Shown here: positions 48,314 to 57,135 of the stretch, piece after piece | How the letters are laid out: each line of letters starts with the position of its first letter | How positions within the stretch are numbered: position 1 is the stretch's first letter | NCBI GenBank assembly: GCA_937916485.1 | Contig: CALFSV010000411.1 | Span: forward strand, 4,624 to 68,623 | Source: an uncultured Paracoccaceae bacterium | GTDB taxonomy: Bacteria; Pseudomonadota; Alphaproteobacteria; Rhodobacterales; Rhodobacteraceae | Direction of reading: 5' to 3' | DNA length: 64,000 bases | Program-made: the position numbers and the translations under genes | Notes under the pieces: model-generated | The model's database searches: none | What the model was told of the DNA's origin: nothing | The model's input: the letters and a program-made list of their open reading frames with translations, nothing else

Positions 48314-49240
48314 ATGGCCAAGATGCATCAAAAACAGATCGCCCGTGAAATCAGCTACGCCAGCGGTGCTACGACACGCGGGGGACGTGCAGTCATCCGG
48401 GTGTTGGAGAATGCCACGGGGCGGCTAAAACTGATCCGTAAGGTGCGTGGATACGACGAAGAAGTGGCCGCCGGCCGCGACTTTTGGGAAGTCATTTGCG
48501 AACGCTACGGCCTCAGCCTTGAAGTTGTTGGCGGAAGTCTGGATAGCATCCCAAAGTCCGGCCCGCTGATCCTTGTCTCGAACCATCCCTACGGCATCCT
48601 TGACGGGCTGATGATGGGCCGCATCCTGTCAGAACGGCGTGGCGGCGATTTCAGGGTCATGGCGCATAAGATCTTTCGTAAATCAGCCGATCTTGAGAGT
48701 GTGATCCTGCCGATCAGTTTCGATGAGACCAAAGAGGCCGCCAAACAGAACATCGAGACCCGGAGCGAGGCGCTACGCTACCTGACCGCTGGCGGGGCAA
48801 TCGGCATCTTTCCCGGCGGAACCGTGTCTACATCGGCACGGGCGTTTGACACCCCTTTGGATCCGTCCTGGCGTGGCTTTACCTCTAAAATGGTGGCGCG
48901 GTCGGATGCGGTTGTCGTGCCGATCTTTTTCGAAGGCTCCAACAGCCGGCTATTCCAACTCGCCAGCCACCTGCATAACACCCTGCGCCTGGGCATGCTG
49001 ATCCGAGAGTTCAAAAGCCGGGTCGGAACCCGCGTGCGCGTCGTGGTGGGCGAGCCGATCCCAAAGGCCCAGCTTGCTGCGTTAAAGTCCGACTCTAAGG
49101 CGATGATGGATTTCCTCCGAAAGTCCACGTATGACCTGTCTCCGAACCCAATCGAAACCACGCGGTTGGGGCATGAATTTGAGGCCAGATACAGGCCGAA
49201 GGAGCAGGGACAATCAGATGGCGGTCGGAATCTTCGATAG
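48314..49240 (+). CDS. Lysophospholipid acyltransferase family protein
   Basis: A 308-residue acyltransferase of the PlsC-like fold. The catalytic His and Asp are in [10 protein letters not shown], spaced H-x5-D as in the hemolysin-type branch rather than the usual H-x4-D. The acceptor-binding [10 protein letters not shown] (Pro-Gly-Gly) and [10 protein letters not shown] follow. It likely adds a fatty acyl chain to a lipid; the substrate is unknown, and ornithine-lipid synthesis is one option. Its last 23 bases overlap the start of murI. Confidence 0.85.
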   Translation: MAKMHQKQIAREISYASGATTRGGRAVIRVLENATGRLKLIRKVRGYDEEVAAGRDFWEVICERYGLSLEVVGGSLDSIPKSGPLILVSNHPYGILDGLMMGRILSERRGGDFRVMAHKIFRKSADLESVILPISFDETKEAAKQNIETRSEALRYLTAGGAIGIFPGGTVSTSARAFDTPLDPSWRGFTSKMVARSDAVVVPIFFEGSNSRLFQLASHLHNTLRLGMLIREFKSRVGTRVRVVVGEPIPKAQLAALKSDSKAMMDFLRKSTYDLSPNPIETTRLGHEFEARYRPKEQGQSDGGRNLR

Positions 49241-50030
49241 CGGACTGGGCGGTCTGACGGTTTTGGATGCGGTCGTCCGGCGTTTGCCGGACCTTCCGGT
49301 CGTTTATTACGGGGACAATGCCAATACCCCCTACGGCGTGCGAACAGCCGACGACATCTTTGAATTGACCATTGCCGGGACAGAGCGGCTGTTCGATGCA
49401 GGCTGTGATCTTGTGATTCTGGCTTGCAACACCGCTTCGGCTGCTGCCCTGCGCCGCATGCAGGAAAGCTGGGTTCCCCGGCACAAGCGCGTCTTGGGCG
49501 TCTTTGTTCCCCTGATCGAGGCGTTGACAGAACGGCAGTGGGGCGACAATTCTCCGCCGCGCGAAGTGGCCGTCAAACATGTGGCCCTCTTTGCCACGCC
49601 CGCCACGGTCCGCAGCCGCGCCTTTCAGCGCGAACTGGCGTTCCGCGCTGTCGGTGTCGATGTCGAGGCGCAGGCCTGTGGTGGTGTCGTGGACGCCATC
49701 GAAGAGGGTGATATGATCTTGGCTGAGGCGCTGGTCCGGTCCCATGTCGACGCGCTAAAGCGCAAGATGCCCGAACCTGATGCCGCCATTCTGGGATGCA
49801 CCCATTATCCTTTGGTCCAGGATGTGTTCCAAGAGGCCTTGGGCCCGGACGTAAAGGTCTTTAGCCAGGCAAACCTTGTTGCCGAGAGCCTTGCTGACTA
49901 TCTCGAAAGACGTCCCGAGATGATAGGGTCGGGTACGGAAAGCCTGTTCCTGACCTCGGGCAAGCCCGCCGCGGTCTCTGACCGGGCCACGCAATTCTTG
50001 CGTCGCAAGATTGCGTTCCAGGCCGCATAA
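49218..50030 (+). CDS. murI: Glutamate racemase
   Basis: A 270-residue enzyme that makes D-glutamate for peptidoglycan. The two catalytic cysteines are in [11 protein letters not shown] and LGCTHYPL, and the N-terminus [16 protein letters not shown] is diagnostic. The ATG at 49218 lies inside the upstream acyltransferase gene, with GGAGCAGGGA upstream, so the two are co-translated. Confidence 0.96.
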   Translation: MAVGIFDSGLGGLTVLDAVVRRLPDLPVVYYGDNANTPYGVRTADDIFELTIAGTERLFDAGCDLVILACNTASAAALRRMQESWVPRHKRVLGVFVPLIEALTERQWGDNSPPREVAVKHVALFATPATVRSRAFQRELAFRAVGVDVEAQACGGVVDAIEEGDMILAEALVRSHVDALKRKMPEPDAAILGCTHYPLVQDVFQEALGPDVKVFSQANLVAESLADYLERRPEMIGSGTESLFLTSGKPAAVSDRATQFLRRKIAFQAA

Positions 50031-50048
50031 GGAAGGTGTAATGCCGGA

Positions 50049-50357
50049 TCAGTCGAAGTCGCTGTTGAACGCTTTGAGCGCCTCGATCAGATGGACCAGC
50101 GCGGCGTCGGTGTGCCCAATGACCAGCATTTGCTGCGCCTCCTTGACGCGGCTGCGCAACTCAAGGCTTTTGGGGCCGGGTGATCCTTTTGGCAGGAGGT
50201 CCTGAGATGCCGCGAGCGGGAAATTGTTGTTCTCTGCCTGCAATATCTCACCTATTCGGACCAAATGGGTGCCGAACCATGCTGCAATATCATGGTGATT
50301 GTCGCCCCGTTCGGCCATGCCGAGAATGACACCGATCTCTTTGTGCAATGCGTCCAT
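50049..50357 (-). CDS. Small HTH-like protein divergent from argC
   Basis: A 102-residue protein with an N-terminal segment (EIGVILGMAERGDNHHDIAAWFGTHLVRIGEIL) that looks like a helix-turn-helix of the kind seen in phage-style repressors, followed by a helical C-terminal half. It is conserved-looking but belongs to no family that I can name. It converges on murI and is divergent from argC across 133 AT-rich bases. Confidence 0.7.
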   Translation of the reverse strand: MDALHKEIGVILGMAERGDNHHDIAAWFGTHLVRIGEILQAENNNFPLAASQDLLPKGSPGPKSLELRSRVKEAQQMLVIGHTDAALVHLIEALKAFNSDFD

Positions 50358-50398
50358 GCAAATCCTCGCACACTAAATACGCGATCAAAATATCACAA

Positions 50399-50432
50399 AA
50401 CACGCATAAGTTGAAGAGTATTTTTGCGTGTT
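50399..50432. promoter_or_regulatory. Inverted repeat in the argC upstream region
   Basis: AACACGCA (50399-50406) and TGCGTGTT (50425-50432) are perfect inverse copies 18 bases apart, in an unusually AT-rich divergent region. They could be two operator half-sites about two helical turns apart, or a hairpin. Confidence 0.35.
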
Positions 50433-50490
50433 CCAAAATCAGGACATCCCAGTTGCTTTGGGAAAACAATGAAAAGGCCAAAGAAACAAA

Positions 50491-51519
50491 ATGGCAAACA
50501 AAGTTGCAATTCTCGGCGCGTCCGGATACACCGGTGCAGAGCTGGTGCGGATCATCGCCACCCATCCCGACATGCGGATCGTCGCCCTTTCCGCAGACCG
50601 TAAGGCCGGTATGGCCATGGCGGATGTCTATCCTCAGCTCCGCCACATGGACCTGCCCCGGTTGTGCACGATTGATCAGATTGACTTTGACGATGTTGAT
50701 CTGGTCTTTGCCGCCCTGCCACATGGACTAAGCCAGGCGCTGGTCCGCGACTTGCCCCGGTCGGTCAAAGTGGTCGATCTTGGGGCGGACTTCCGACTGC
50801 GCGATCCTGCGGAATACGAGAAATGGTACGGCGCCGCCCATATCGCGCCAGAGCTTCAAAAAGAGGCTGTCTATGGCCTGACCGAATTTTACCGCGACGA
50901 TATTCGTGGTGCGCGCCTTGTCGCGGGCACGGGCTGCAACGCTGCGACCGTGCAATTCGCGCTTCGGCCCCTTATTTCGGCCGGGCTGATCGACCTTGAT
51001 ACCATCATCTGCGACCTCAAGAACGGATTGTCAGGCGCAGGTCGGACCCTCAAGGAGAACATGTTGTTTACCGAACGGGCGACCGACGTCCTGGGCTATG
51101 CCCAAGGGGGCAAGCATCGTCACCTGGGCGAGTTTGATCAGGAGTTTTCGGCCCTGGCCGGGCGGCCCGTTCAGATCATGTTCACCCCGCATCTGGTTCC
51201 GACGTCCCGGGGCATCCTCGCGTCATGTTATGTGCAGGGCGAGGCTGCCGCGATCCACGCGGCGCTGGATCGGCAATATGCTGCCGAACCTTTCATTGTA
51301 GTGCTACCTTTTGGCACCTTGCCCGGGACCAGCCATGTGACAGGATCGAATTTCTGTCATATTGGTGTTGTCGGAGATCGGGTGACGGGCCGGGCAATGG
51401 TCGTTTCGGCGCTCGACAATCTGAACAAGGGATCGTCTGGTCAGGCGGTGCAGAATGCGAATTTGATGTTGGGGCTGGACGAAACTGCGGGCCTGATGTT
51501 GGCCCCGATTTTTCCGTAG
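50491..51519 (+). CDS. argC: N-acetyl-gamma-glutamyl-phosphate reductase
   Basis: A 342-residue enzyme for the third step of arginine synthesis. It has the NADP-binding [16 protein letters not shown] and the catalytic cysteine Cys149 in [10 protein letters not shown]. ccmE follows after 9 bases, so arginine synthesis and cytochrome c maturation genes share a transcript, an arrangement that seems usual in this group. Confidence 0.96.
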   Translation: MANKVAILGASGYTGAELVRIIATHPDMRIVALSADRKAGMAMADVYPQLRHMDLPRLCTIDQIDFDDVDLVFAALPHGLSQALVRDLPRSVKVVDLGADFRLRDPAEYEKWYGAAHIAPELQKEAVYGLTEFYRDDIRGARLVAGTGCNAATVQFALRPLISAGLIDLDTIICDLKNGLSGAGRTLKENMLFTERATDVLGYAQGGKHRHLGEFDQEFSALAGRPVQIMFTPHLVPTSRGILASCYVQGEAAAIHAALDRQYAAEPFIVVLPFGTLPGTSHVTGSNFCHIGVVGDRVTGRAMVVSALDNLNKGSSGQAVQNANLMLGLDETAGLMLAPIFP

Positions 51520-51528
51520 GAGAGCCAG

Positions 51529-52005
51529 ATGAGCGGTTTGAAGAACCTGAAAAAGCGGCGGCGGGTCCAGATCATTGTGGTGGCCTTCGTGGCCCTTGCC
51601 CTGTCGACGGGGTTGATCGGTTATGCCATGCGGGACGGTATCAATTTCTTCCGCTCGCCCAGCCAGGTCGCAGAGGCGCCGCCCAGCCCGACCGAACTCT
51701 TCCGCATCGGCGGTCTGGTCGAAGAAGGCTCGCTTGTGCGCGGCCAGGGCGAAACCATCAGCTTTCGCGTGACCGATGGCGGGGCCTCGATCCCGATTGT
51801 CTACACAGGCATCCTGCCGGACCTGTTTGAAGAAGGCCAAGGCATGGTCGGGCAGGGCCGTTACATTGACGGCACATTTGAAGCCGTTGAAATCCTTGCC
51901 AAACATGATGAGACCTACATGCCCAGCGAGGTGATCGACGCGCTCAAGGAGCAGGGTGTCTACATTGACCCCGATGCACAGGACGCTGCTGTCGTCACCA
52001 ATTAA
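51529..52005 (+). CDS. ccmE: Cytochrome c maturation haem chaperone CcmE
   Basis: A 158-residue membrane-anchored periplasmic protein with a basic N-terminus, one helix (about 14-33) and an OB-fold. The haem-binding His126 is in AKHDETYMP. It accepts haem from CcmABCD and passes it to CcmF/H. The endolysin gene follows after 47 bases and then the holin and ccmF. Confidence 0.96.
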   Translation: MSGLKNLKKRRRVQIIVVAFVALALSTGLIGYAMRDGINFFRSPSQVAEAPPSPTELFRIGGLVEEGSLVRGQGETISFRVTDGGASIPIVYTGILPDLFEEGQGMVGQGRYIDGTFEAVEILAKHDETYMPSEVIDALKEQGVYIDPDAQDAAVVTN

Positions 52006-52052
52006 CGTTTTACGCTCAGGTTGGGGCCTCCGTCATAGTGGAGGCTCTGGCC

Positions 52053-52664
52053 ATGCAGACCGTCGAACAGATCGCGACCGAGATCGTTGCCCGAGAGGGC
52101 GGCTATGTGAACGACCCCGATGACCCAGGTGGCGCCACGAAATACGGGGTCACAATCGGGACCATGCGGCGACTCGGCCTTGACCTGACAAACGACGGTA
52201 TGGTGACCACGGCTGATGTCAGGGCGCTGGACCGTGATCGGGCGACAACGATCTTTATCGAACATTACTGGCGCAGGCCCCGCATCTGCGATCTTCCCGC
52301 GTTGCTGCATCCGACTGTGTTCGACATGTACGTCAACGCCGGAAGCAACGCGGTGCGGCTCCTGCAACGTCTTATCCGCGATATGCGAATCGAAGTCACG
52401 GTTGATGGCATCATCGGCCCCCGGACGATCGCTGTGGCCAGCCTCGCGGCGGCCTCGGCACCGGATCATATCGTCGATGCCTACGGGATCGCCCGCCGCA
52501 ACTACTACTACGCTCTGGCTGACCGCCGACCGGCCAGCCGCAAATACGCCCGTAGCCGCGATGGGGGAAAGGGTGGGTGGATCCTGCGGGCCGAGGAATT
52601 CCTGTCGCCCGGCTACCACCTGACGGACGCGCAGCACCGGGAAAGGACATCGTCATGGGCCTGA
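52053..52664 (+). CDS. Endolysin-like N-acetylmuramidase (glycoside hydrolase 108)
   Basis: A 203-residue peptidoglycan hydrolase with the GH108 catalytic region (Glu15 in REGGYVNDPDDPGG) and a C-terminal PG_binding_3-type half (TVDGIIGPRT). It has no signal peptide, as expected of a holin-dependent endolysin. The start has GGAGG eight bases upstream. The holin gene overlaps its end by 10 bases. Related genes in Rhodobacter capsulatus release gene transfer agent particles. No other phage genes are near. Confidence 0.88.
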   Translation: MQTVEQIATEIVAREGGYVNDPDDPGGATKYGVTIGTMRRLGLDLTNDGMVTTADVRALDRDRATTIFIEHYWRRPRICDLPALLHPTVFDMYVNAGSNAVRLLQRLIRDMRIEVTVDGIIGPRTIAVASLAAASAPDHIVDAYGIARRNYYYALADRRPASRKYARSRDGGKGGWILRAEEFLSPGYHLTDAQHRERTSSWA

Positions 52665-53173
52665 TGCAGGGGATCGCGAGGACGTTTTGGGCGTCCGACA
52701 GCGCAAGGCTAAGCAGCCTTGCCCGGCAGCTGCGCCAGGCGGCGGAGCGGGACGGTGTCATCCACTTGCCAAAGCCTGCGCGTCAGAGGGCGGCCTATGA
52801 CCGCCTGATCGACGCGATCAACCGGTTGCCCCGCCCGGCGATGGCCATCGGGACCCTTGTCCTGCTGGCCACGGCGATGGTCGCGCCCGACTGGTTTGCA
52901 AACCGGATGGAGGCGCTGTCCCAGATGCCCGAGGCGCTTTGGTGGGTCATCGGCGCGGTCATAAGCCTGTTCTTTGGCGCGCGGTTTCAGTCCGTCGATC
53001 AGGCTTTTCAGCGCGAACTTGCCGCGAGCGTGTGGACGGATGCGGCGCCACTGGCCAATGCGTTGACCCCCGGCGCCGCCGCGACTGGGACCGACGCAGG
53101 CGCAACCCTGCTTGTCGAGGTTCCCGCAACCAACCTGGCGTTGGCGGCGCATCAGGCAGGCACCAAGACGTGA
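52655..53173 (+). CDS. Holin family protein
   Basis: A 172-residue protein with at least two membrane helices (about 61-80 and 93-108) between charged ends, matching the rhodobacterial holin family that accompanies GH108 endolysins. Holins make pores that let the endolysin reach the wall. The ATG has GAAAGGA upstream and overlaps the endolysin stop by 10 bases. ccmF starts 57 bases later. Confidence 0.82.
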   Translation: MGLMQGIARTFWASDSARLSSLARQLRQAAERDGVIHLPKPARQRAAYDRLIDAINRLPRPAMAIGTLVLLATAMVAPDWFANRMEALSQMPEALWWVIGAVISLFFGARFQSVDQAFQRELAASVWTDAAPLANALTPGAAATGTDAGATLLVEVPATNLALAAHQAGTKT

Positions 53174-53230
53174 CACCATGCCCCGCTACGCCGCATTGGC
53201 GGCGGCGCGGGGCTGGCCTATAACAATGGC

Positions 53231-55204
53231 ATGATTACAGAGCTTGGACATTTTGCGCTGATTCTGGCCTTCGGGATTGGCATAATGCAGATGATCGTGC
53301 CGATGGTTGGCGCGCACAAGGGATGGCGGGGCTGGATGGCCTTTGCCGAACCGGCCGCAACCTCGCAATTCATCCTGGTGGGCATGTCCTTTGCCGCCCT
53401 AACCTGGGCCTTTGTCACCTCGGATTTTTCGCTGCGGCTTGTTTACCTGAACTCGCATAGTGCCAAGCCGATGATCTACAAAATCAGCGGCGTCTGGGGC
53501 AATCACGAAGGGTCGATGCTGCTCTGGATCCTGATCCTTGTCCTTTTTGGCGCTTGTGCCGCCTGGTTTGGGGGCAACCTGCCTGCCACGCTGCGGGCCC
53601 GGGTGCTGTCGGTGCAGGCCGCGATTTCCGTGGCGTTCTACGCGTTTATTCTTTTCACCTCGAACCCGTTTCTGAGGCTGGAAGTGCCGCCCTTTGACGG
53701 GCAGGATCTCAATCCGCTGTTGCAGGACCCCGGCCTCGCGTTCCATCCGCCGTTCCTCTACCTTGGGTATGTCGGGCTTTCGATGTCCTTCAGCTTTGCC
53801 ATCGCGGCCCTGATCGAGGGGCGAGTCGATGCTGCTTGGGCCCGCTGGGTCCGGCCCTGGACGCTGGCCGCATGGCTGTTCCTGACTATCGGCATCGCGC
53901 TTGGGTCCTGGTGGGCCTATTACGAACTCGGCTGGGGCGGTTTCTGGTTCTGGGACCCGGTCGAGAACGCGTCTTTCATGCCCTGGCTGCTGGCGGCTGC
54001 GCTGTTGCATTCGGCCATTGTGGTGGAAAAACGTGAGGCGCTGAAAAGCTGGACGATCCTTCTGGCCATTCTGGCGTTTGGCTTCTCGCTGTTGGGCACC
54101 TTTATCGTGCGGTCTGGGGTCCTGACCTCGGTTCACGCCTTTGCCAATGATCCCGAACGGGGGGTCTATATCCTCATCATCTTGGGCATCTTCCTGGGCG
54201 GGGCGCTGGTTCTTTATGCCGCCCGCGCCGCCGAGATGGAGGCCAAGGGCGTCTTTAGCACCGTCAGCCGCGAAAGCGGTCTGGTCCTGAACAACGTGCT
54301 TTTGGCGGTGTCGGCCTTTGTGGTCTTTATCGGGACCATCTGGCCGCTCTTTGCCGAACTGATCCTGGGCCGGACCCTGTCGGTCGGGGCGCCCTTCTTT
54401 GACGCGGCCTTTACCCCCTTCTTCGTGGCGCTGGGTCTGGTCCTGCCGATTGGAAGCATGCTAGCCTGGAAAAGGGGCAGCCTGCGTCGGACAGCCTTGC
54501 CCCTTGGTGGCATCGCCATTCTTGCGGTGGCGGTCGGGGCGCTTGCCTTTGCCTTGCAGACCGGTCGGTCGGCCCTTGGACCGATCGGTGTCGCCCTAGG
54601 GGTCTGGGTTGTGGCCGGGGCCGCCTATGACCTGTGGTCGCGCACCGGGCGCGAGGGGCTTGCGGCCCGGTTTGGCCGTCTGACGCGCCTGCCGCGGGCC
54701 GACTGGGGCAAGGCCGTGGCACATGCCGGTCTTGGGATCACTATCCTTGGGGTGGCGGCGATTACTGCATGGCAGCAAGAGGACATTCGGGTCGCACAGA
54801 TCGGTGACCGGTTCGCAGTCGGTCAGTATGAGATCGAGCTTCGGTCGGTTGATCAGGGACAAGGCCCCAACTACGTCACGACGATGGCCACCACGGCCGT
54901 CTGGAAAGGCGACCGCGAAATCGCCGTTTTGACCCCTGAAAAGCGGTTCTACCCCGTGGCAAGCATGCCCACGACCGAGGCCGCGATCCGCAACGGCATC
55001 CTGCGCGACTTCTACCTTGTGATCGGTGACCCGCAGGTCGGCGGTGGCTATGCAGTCCGGACCTATATCAAGCCCTTCGCCAATTGGATCTGGGGCGGGG
55101 CCATCTTGATGGCCCTTGGCGGGGCGATTTCCTTGACCGACCGGCGGTTGCGGGTTGCATCGGGCGCTGCCAAAAAGCCGACGACGATGGTACCGGCGGA
55201 ATGA
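53231..55204 (+). CDS. ccmF: Cytochrome c haem lyase subunit CcmF
   Basis: A 657-residue polytopic protein with about 15 membrane helices. The WWD haem-handling motif is WGGFWFWDPVENAS, and haem-ligand histidines lie in nearby loops. It joins haem from CcmE to apocytochromes with CcmH. Its stop overlaps the ccmH start by 4 bases (ATGA). Confidence 0.96.
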   Translation: MITELGHFALILAFGIGIMQMIVPMVGAHKGWRGWMAFAEPAATSQFILVGMSFAALTWAFVTSDFSLRLVYLNSHSAKPMIYKISGVWGNHEGSMLLWILILVLFGACAAWFGGNLPATLRARVLSVQAAISVAFYAFILFTSNPFLRLEVPPFDGQDLNPLLQDPGLAFHPPFLYLGYVGLSMSFSFAIAALIEGRVDAAWARWVRPWTLAAWLFLTIGIALGSWWAYYELGWGGFWFWDPVENASFMPWLLAAALLHSAIVVEKREALKSWTILLAILAFGFSLLGTFIVRSGVLTSVHAFANDPERGVYILIILGIFLGGALVLYAARAAEMEAKGVFSTVSRESGLVLNNVLLAVSAFVVFIGTIWPLFAELILGRTLSVGAPFFDAAFTPFFVALGLVLPIGSMLAWKRGSLRRTALPLGGIAILAVAVGALAFALQTGRSALGPIGVALGVWVVAGAAYDLWSRTGREGLAARFGRLTRLPRADWGKAVAHAGLGITILGVAAITAWQQEDIRVAQIGDRFAVGQYEIELRSVDQGQGPNYVTTMATTAVWKGDREIAVLTPEKRFYPVASMPTTEAAIRNGILRDFYLVIGDPQVGGGYAVRTYIKPFANWIWGGAILMALGGAISLTDRRLRVASGAAKKPTTMVPAE

Positions 55205-55650
55205 AGCGCCTTCTCCTCATTCTGTGCCTGATCCTCGCGGCGCCCGCATGGGCGGTCCAGCCGGACGAGGTTCTGGACGACCCGGTCCTCGAAAGCCGGG
55301 CCCGTGAGATCAGCGCAGGCCTGCGTTGCCCCGTCTGTCAAAGCGAAAGCATCGACGAATCGAACGCCACCCTGTCCCGGGACTTGCGCCTTTTGGTGCG
55401 GGAGCGTCTGGTCGCAGGCGACACTGATCAAGAGGCCATCGACTATATCGTGGCCCGCTACGGTGAATTTGTGTTGCTCAGGCCCGATGTGCGCGGGGCC
55501 AATCTTGTGCTTTGGCTCGCGGCCCCCGGTCTTTTGCTGATTGGTCTCGTTATCGGCTGGAGCACGATCCGCCGCCGCAGCGCCAAACCGCCATCGGACA
55601 CGCTGGGCGCGGCAGAGAAAGCGCGGCTGGACGAGATTCTGCGGTCCTGA
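55201..55650 (+). CDS. ccmH: Cytochrome c maturation thioredoxin-like CcmH (Ccl2/CcmL)
   Basis: A 149-residue protein with a signal peptide (1-18), the LRCPVCQ motif (Cys43, Cys46) that reduces the apocytochrome CXXCH cysteines, and one C-terminal membrane helix (about 103-124). The short form without a TPR domain matches Ccl2 of Rhodobacter; the TPR part (CcmI) is not here. Confidence 0.94.
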   Translation: MKRLLLILCLILAAPAWAVQPDEVLDDPVLESRAREISAGLRCPVCQSESIDESNATLSRDLRLLVRERLVAGDTDQEAIDYIVARYGEFVLLRPDVRGANLVLWLAAPGLLLIGLVIGWSTIRRRSAKPPSDTLGAAEKARLDEILRS

Positions 55651-55726
55651 CGCGCGGTTGCGCTTTTCCTTCGCGCTTTTCCCATTAGGTACGTTCCGAC
55701 AGCAGTTCAGGACAGGACCAGACCCG

Positions 55727-56503
55727 ATGGATTACAAGGCGATCACCCTAGAGATCACGAATGACATTGCGGTTCTGACGCTGAATCGGCCCGATGTGAT
55801 GAACGCGCTCAACACCCAGATGCGGGCCGAGATCACGCACGCCGTGAAGGCCAGTGAGGCGGAGGCCCGGGTGATCGTCCTGACGGGGGCGGGCCGGGCC
55901 TTTTGTTCGGGCCAGGATCTGGGTGATGGAGGTTCCGCCGCCAATCTTGACCTTGAGCGGACGCTGCGTGACGAATACCTGCCGATGCTGCGGGCGATAA
56001 CCGAGGCGCGCGTTCCGACCATTTCGGCGGTTAATGGCGCAGCTGCCGGGGCAGGGGCCAACCTTGCCCTGTCTGCCGATGTGGTCATCGCTTCGGATGC
56101 CGCCTACTTTGTGCAGGCCTTCACCCGGATTGGCCTGATCCCGGATGCGGGTGGCACCTACCTGTTGCCACGTCAGGTGGGCCTTGCCCGCGCCATGGGG
56201 GCATCCTTGTTCGGAGACAAGATCGGGGCCCGGCAGGCGGCGGACTGGGGCATGATCTACGAGGCCGTGGGCGCCGATGCCTTTGACAGCCACTGGCGCG
56301 ACCGGGCGGCGCAGCTGGCCACCGGCCCGACCGAGGCCTACCGTCATATCAAGACGGCTTTGCACGCGACCTATGACAACACGATGGACGAACAATTGCT
56401 GCTTGAGGCGCAATTGCAGGGAAAATGCGGCCAGACCCGCGACTTTCGCGAAGGTGTCGTCGCTTTCCTCGAAAAGCGGCCCGCCCGTTACGAAGGGCGC
56501 TAG
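55727..56503 (+). CDS. paaG: PaaG-like enoyl-CoA hydratase/isomerase
   Basis: A 258-residue crotonase-fold enzyme. The oxyanion hole is in FCSGQDLGDGG and NGAAAGAGANLAL, and GLIPDAGGTYLLPRQVG with EWGMIYEAV-like ADWGMIYEAV matches PaaG, the ring-epoxide isomerase of phenylacetyl-CoA breakdown. No other paa genes are present, so a general isomerase role is possible. It converges on the GNAT gene with overlapping stop codons (CTAG). Confidence 0.78.
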   Translation: MDYKAITLEITNDIAVLTLNRPDVMNALNTQMRAEITHAVKASEAEARVIVLTGAGRAFCSGQDLGDGGSAANLDLERTLRDEYLPMLRAITEARVPTISAVNGAAAGAGANLALSADVVIASDAAYFVQAFTRIGLIPDAGGTYLLPRQVGLARAMGASLFGDKIGARQAADWGMIYEAVGADAFDSHWRDRAAQLATGPTEAYRHIKTALHATYDNTMDEQLLLEAQLQGKCGQTRDFREGVVAFLEKRPARYEGR

Positions 56504-57021
56504 GCGGTCGGACGGGGCAGGGCGAGGTAGATACTGTCCACCCAGACCCCGTCTATGCAGAACGTGTTCCTGGCCCGGTGGGTTTCCTGAAATCCCAGCC
56601 GGTTCAGCAACGCCAGTGAAGCGGCATGGCGCGGGTCGACATCTGCCGTCAGTGAAGGCACGTCCGAGGTGGCGAATAGATGCGGGATGATCGCCTCCAT
56701 CGCCTCGCGGGCGATGCCCTTGCCCCAGGCGTCGGGGTGCAGGATATATCCGATCTCGGGCAGCCGCCATGCCCCGGCCTTGCCGATGCAGCGGCCTTCA
56801 TGTTCGATCACGAAGTCCCGGCCAAGGCATTCGGGGTCCAATTGCCGATCCAGCCATGCCCGCGTCGTGTCCATGTCCGGATGGGGCGGGGTGGACCAGT
56901 AGGTCATCATCTTGGGATTGCTCAGGATGTCGTAGAAGGCGTCAAGGTCCGAGGGCTGTGCCGGGCGCAGGACAAGCCGGTCGGTCCTTAGCGTCGTCGG
57001 GTAATCCGGCAGCATGGCCAT
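56500..57021 (-). CDS. GNAT acetyltransferase (RimJ/RimL-like)
   Basis: A 173-residue N-acetyltransferase of the Acetyltransf_3 type. The opening TLRTDRLVLRPAQPSDL and the acetyl-CoA loop DAWGKGIAREAMEA are standard, and the C-terminal part with LLNRLGFQETHR completes the fold. The target is unknown. The last bases overlap the paaG stop. Confidence 0.9.
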   Translation of the reverse strand: MAMLPDYPTTLRTDRLVLRPAQPSDLDAFYDILSNPKMMTYWSTPPHPDMDTTRAWLDRQLDPECLGRDFVIEHEGRCIGKAGAWRLPEIGYILHPDAWGKGIAREAMEAIIPHLFATSDVPSLTADVDPRHAASLALLNRLGFQETHRARNTFCIDGVWVDSIYLALPRPTA

Positions 57022-57135
57022 GCGGTGTCCTTTGGTCCCCCACGCGCCTCATAGGGGTGGCGGACCTTGGTTGATTGGGCCGAACCAAGTGCCGAACCCC
57101 GTGCCAGACCCATTGCCCGGCCCAATCGTGGTACG

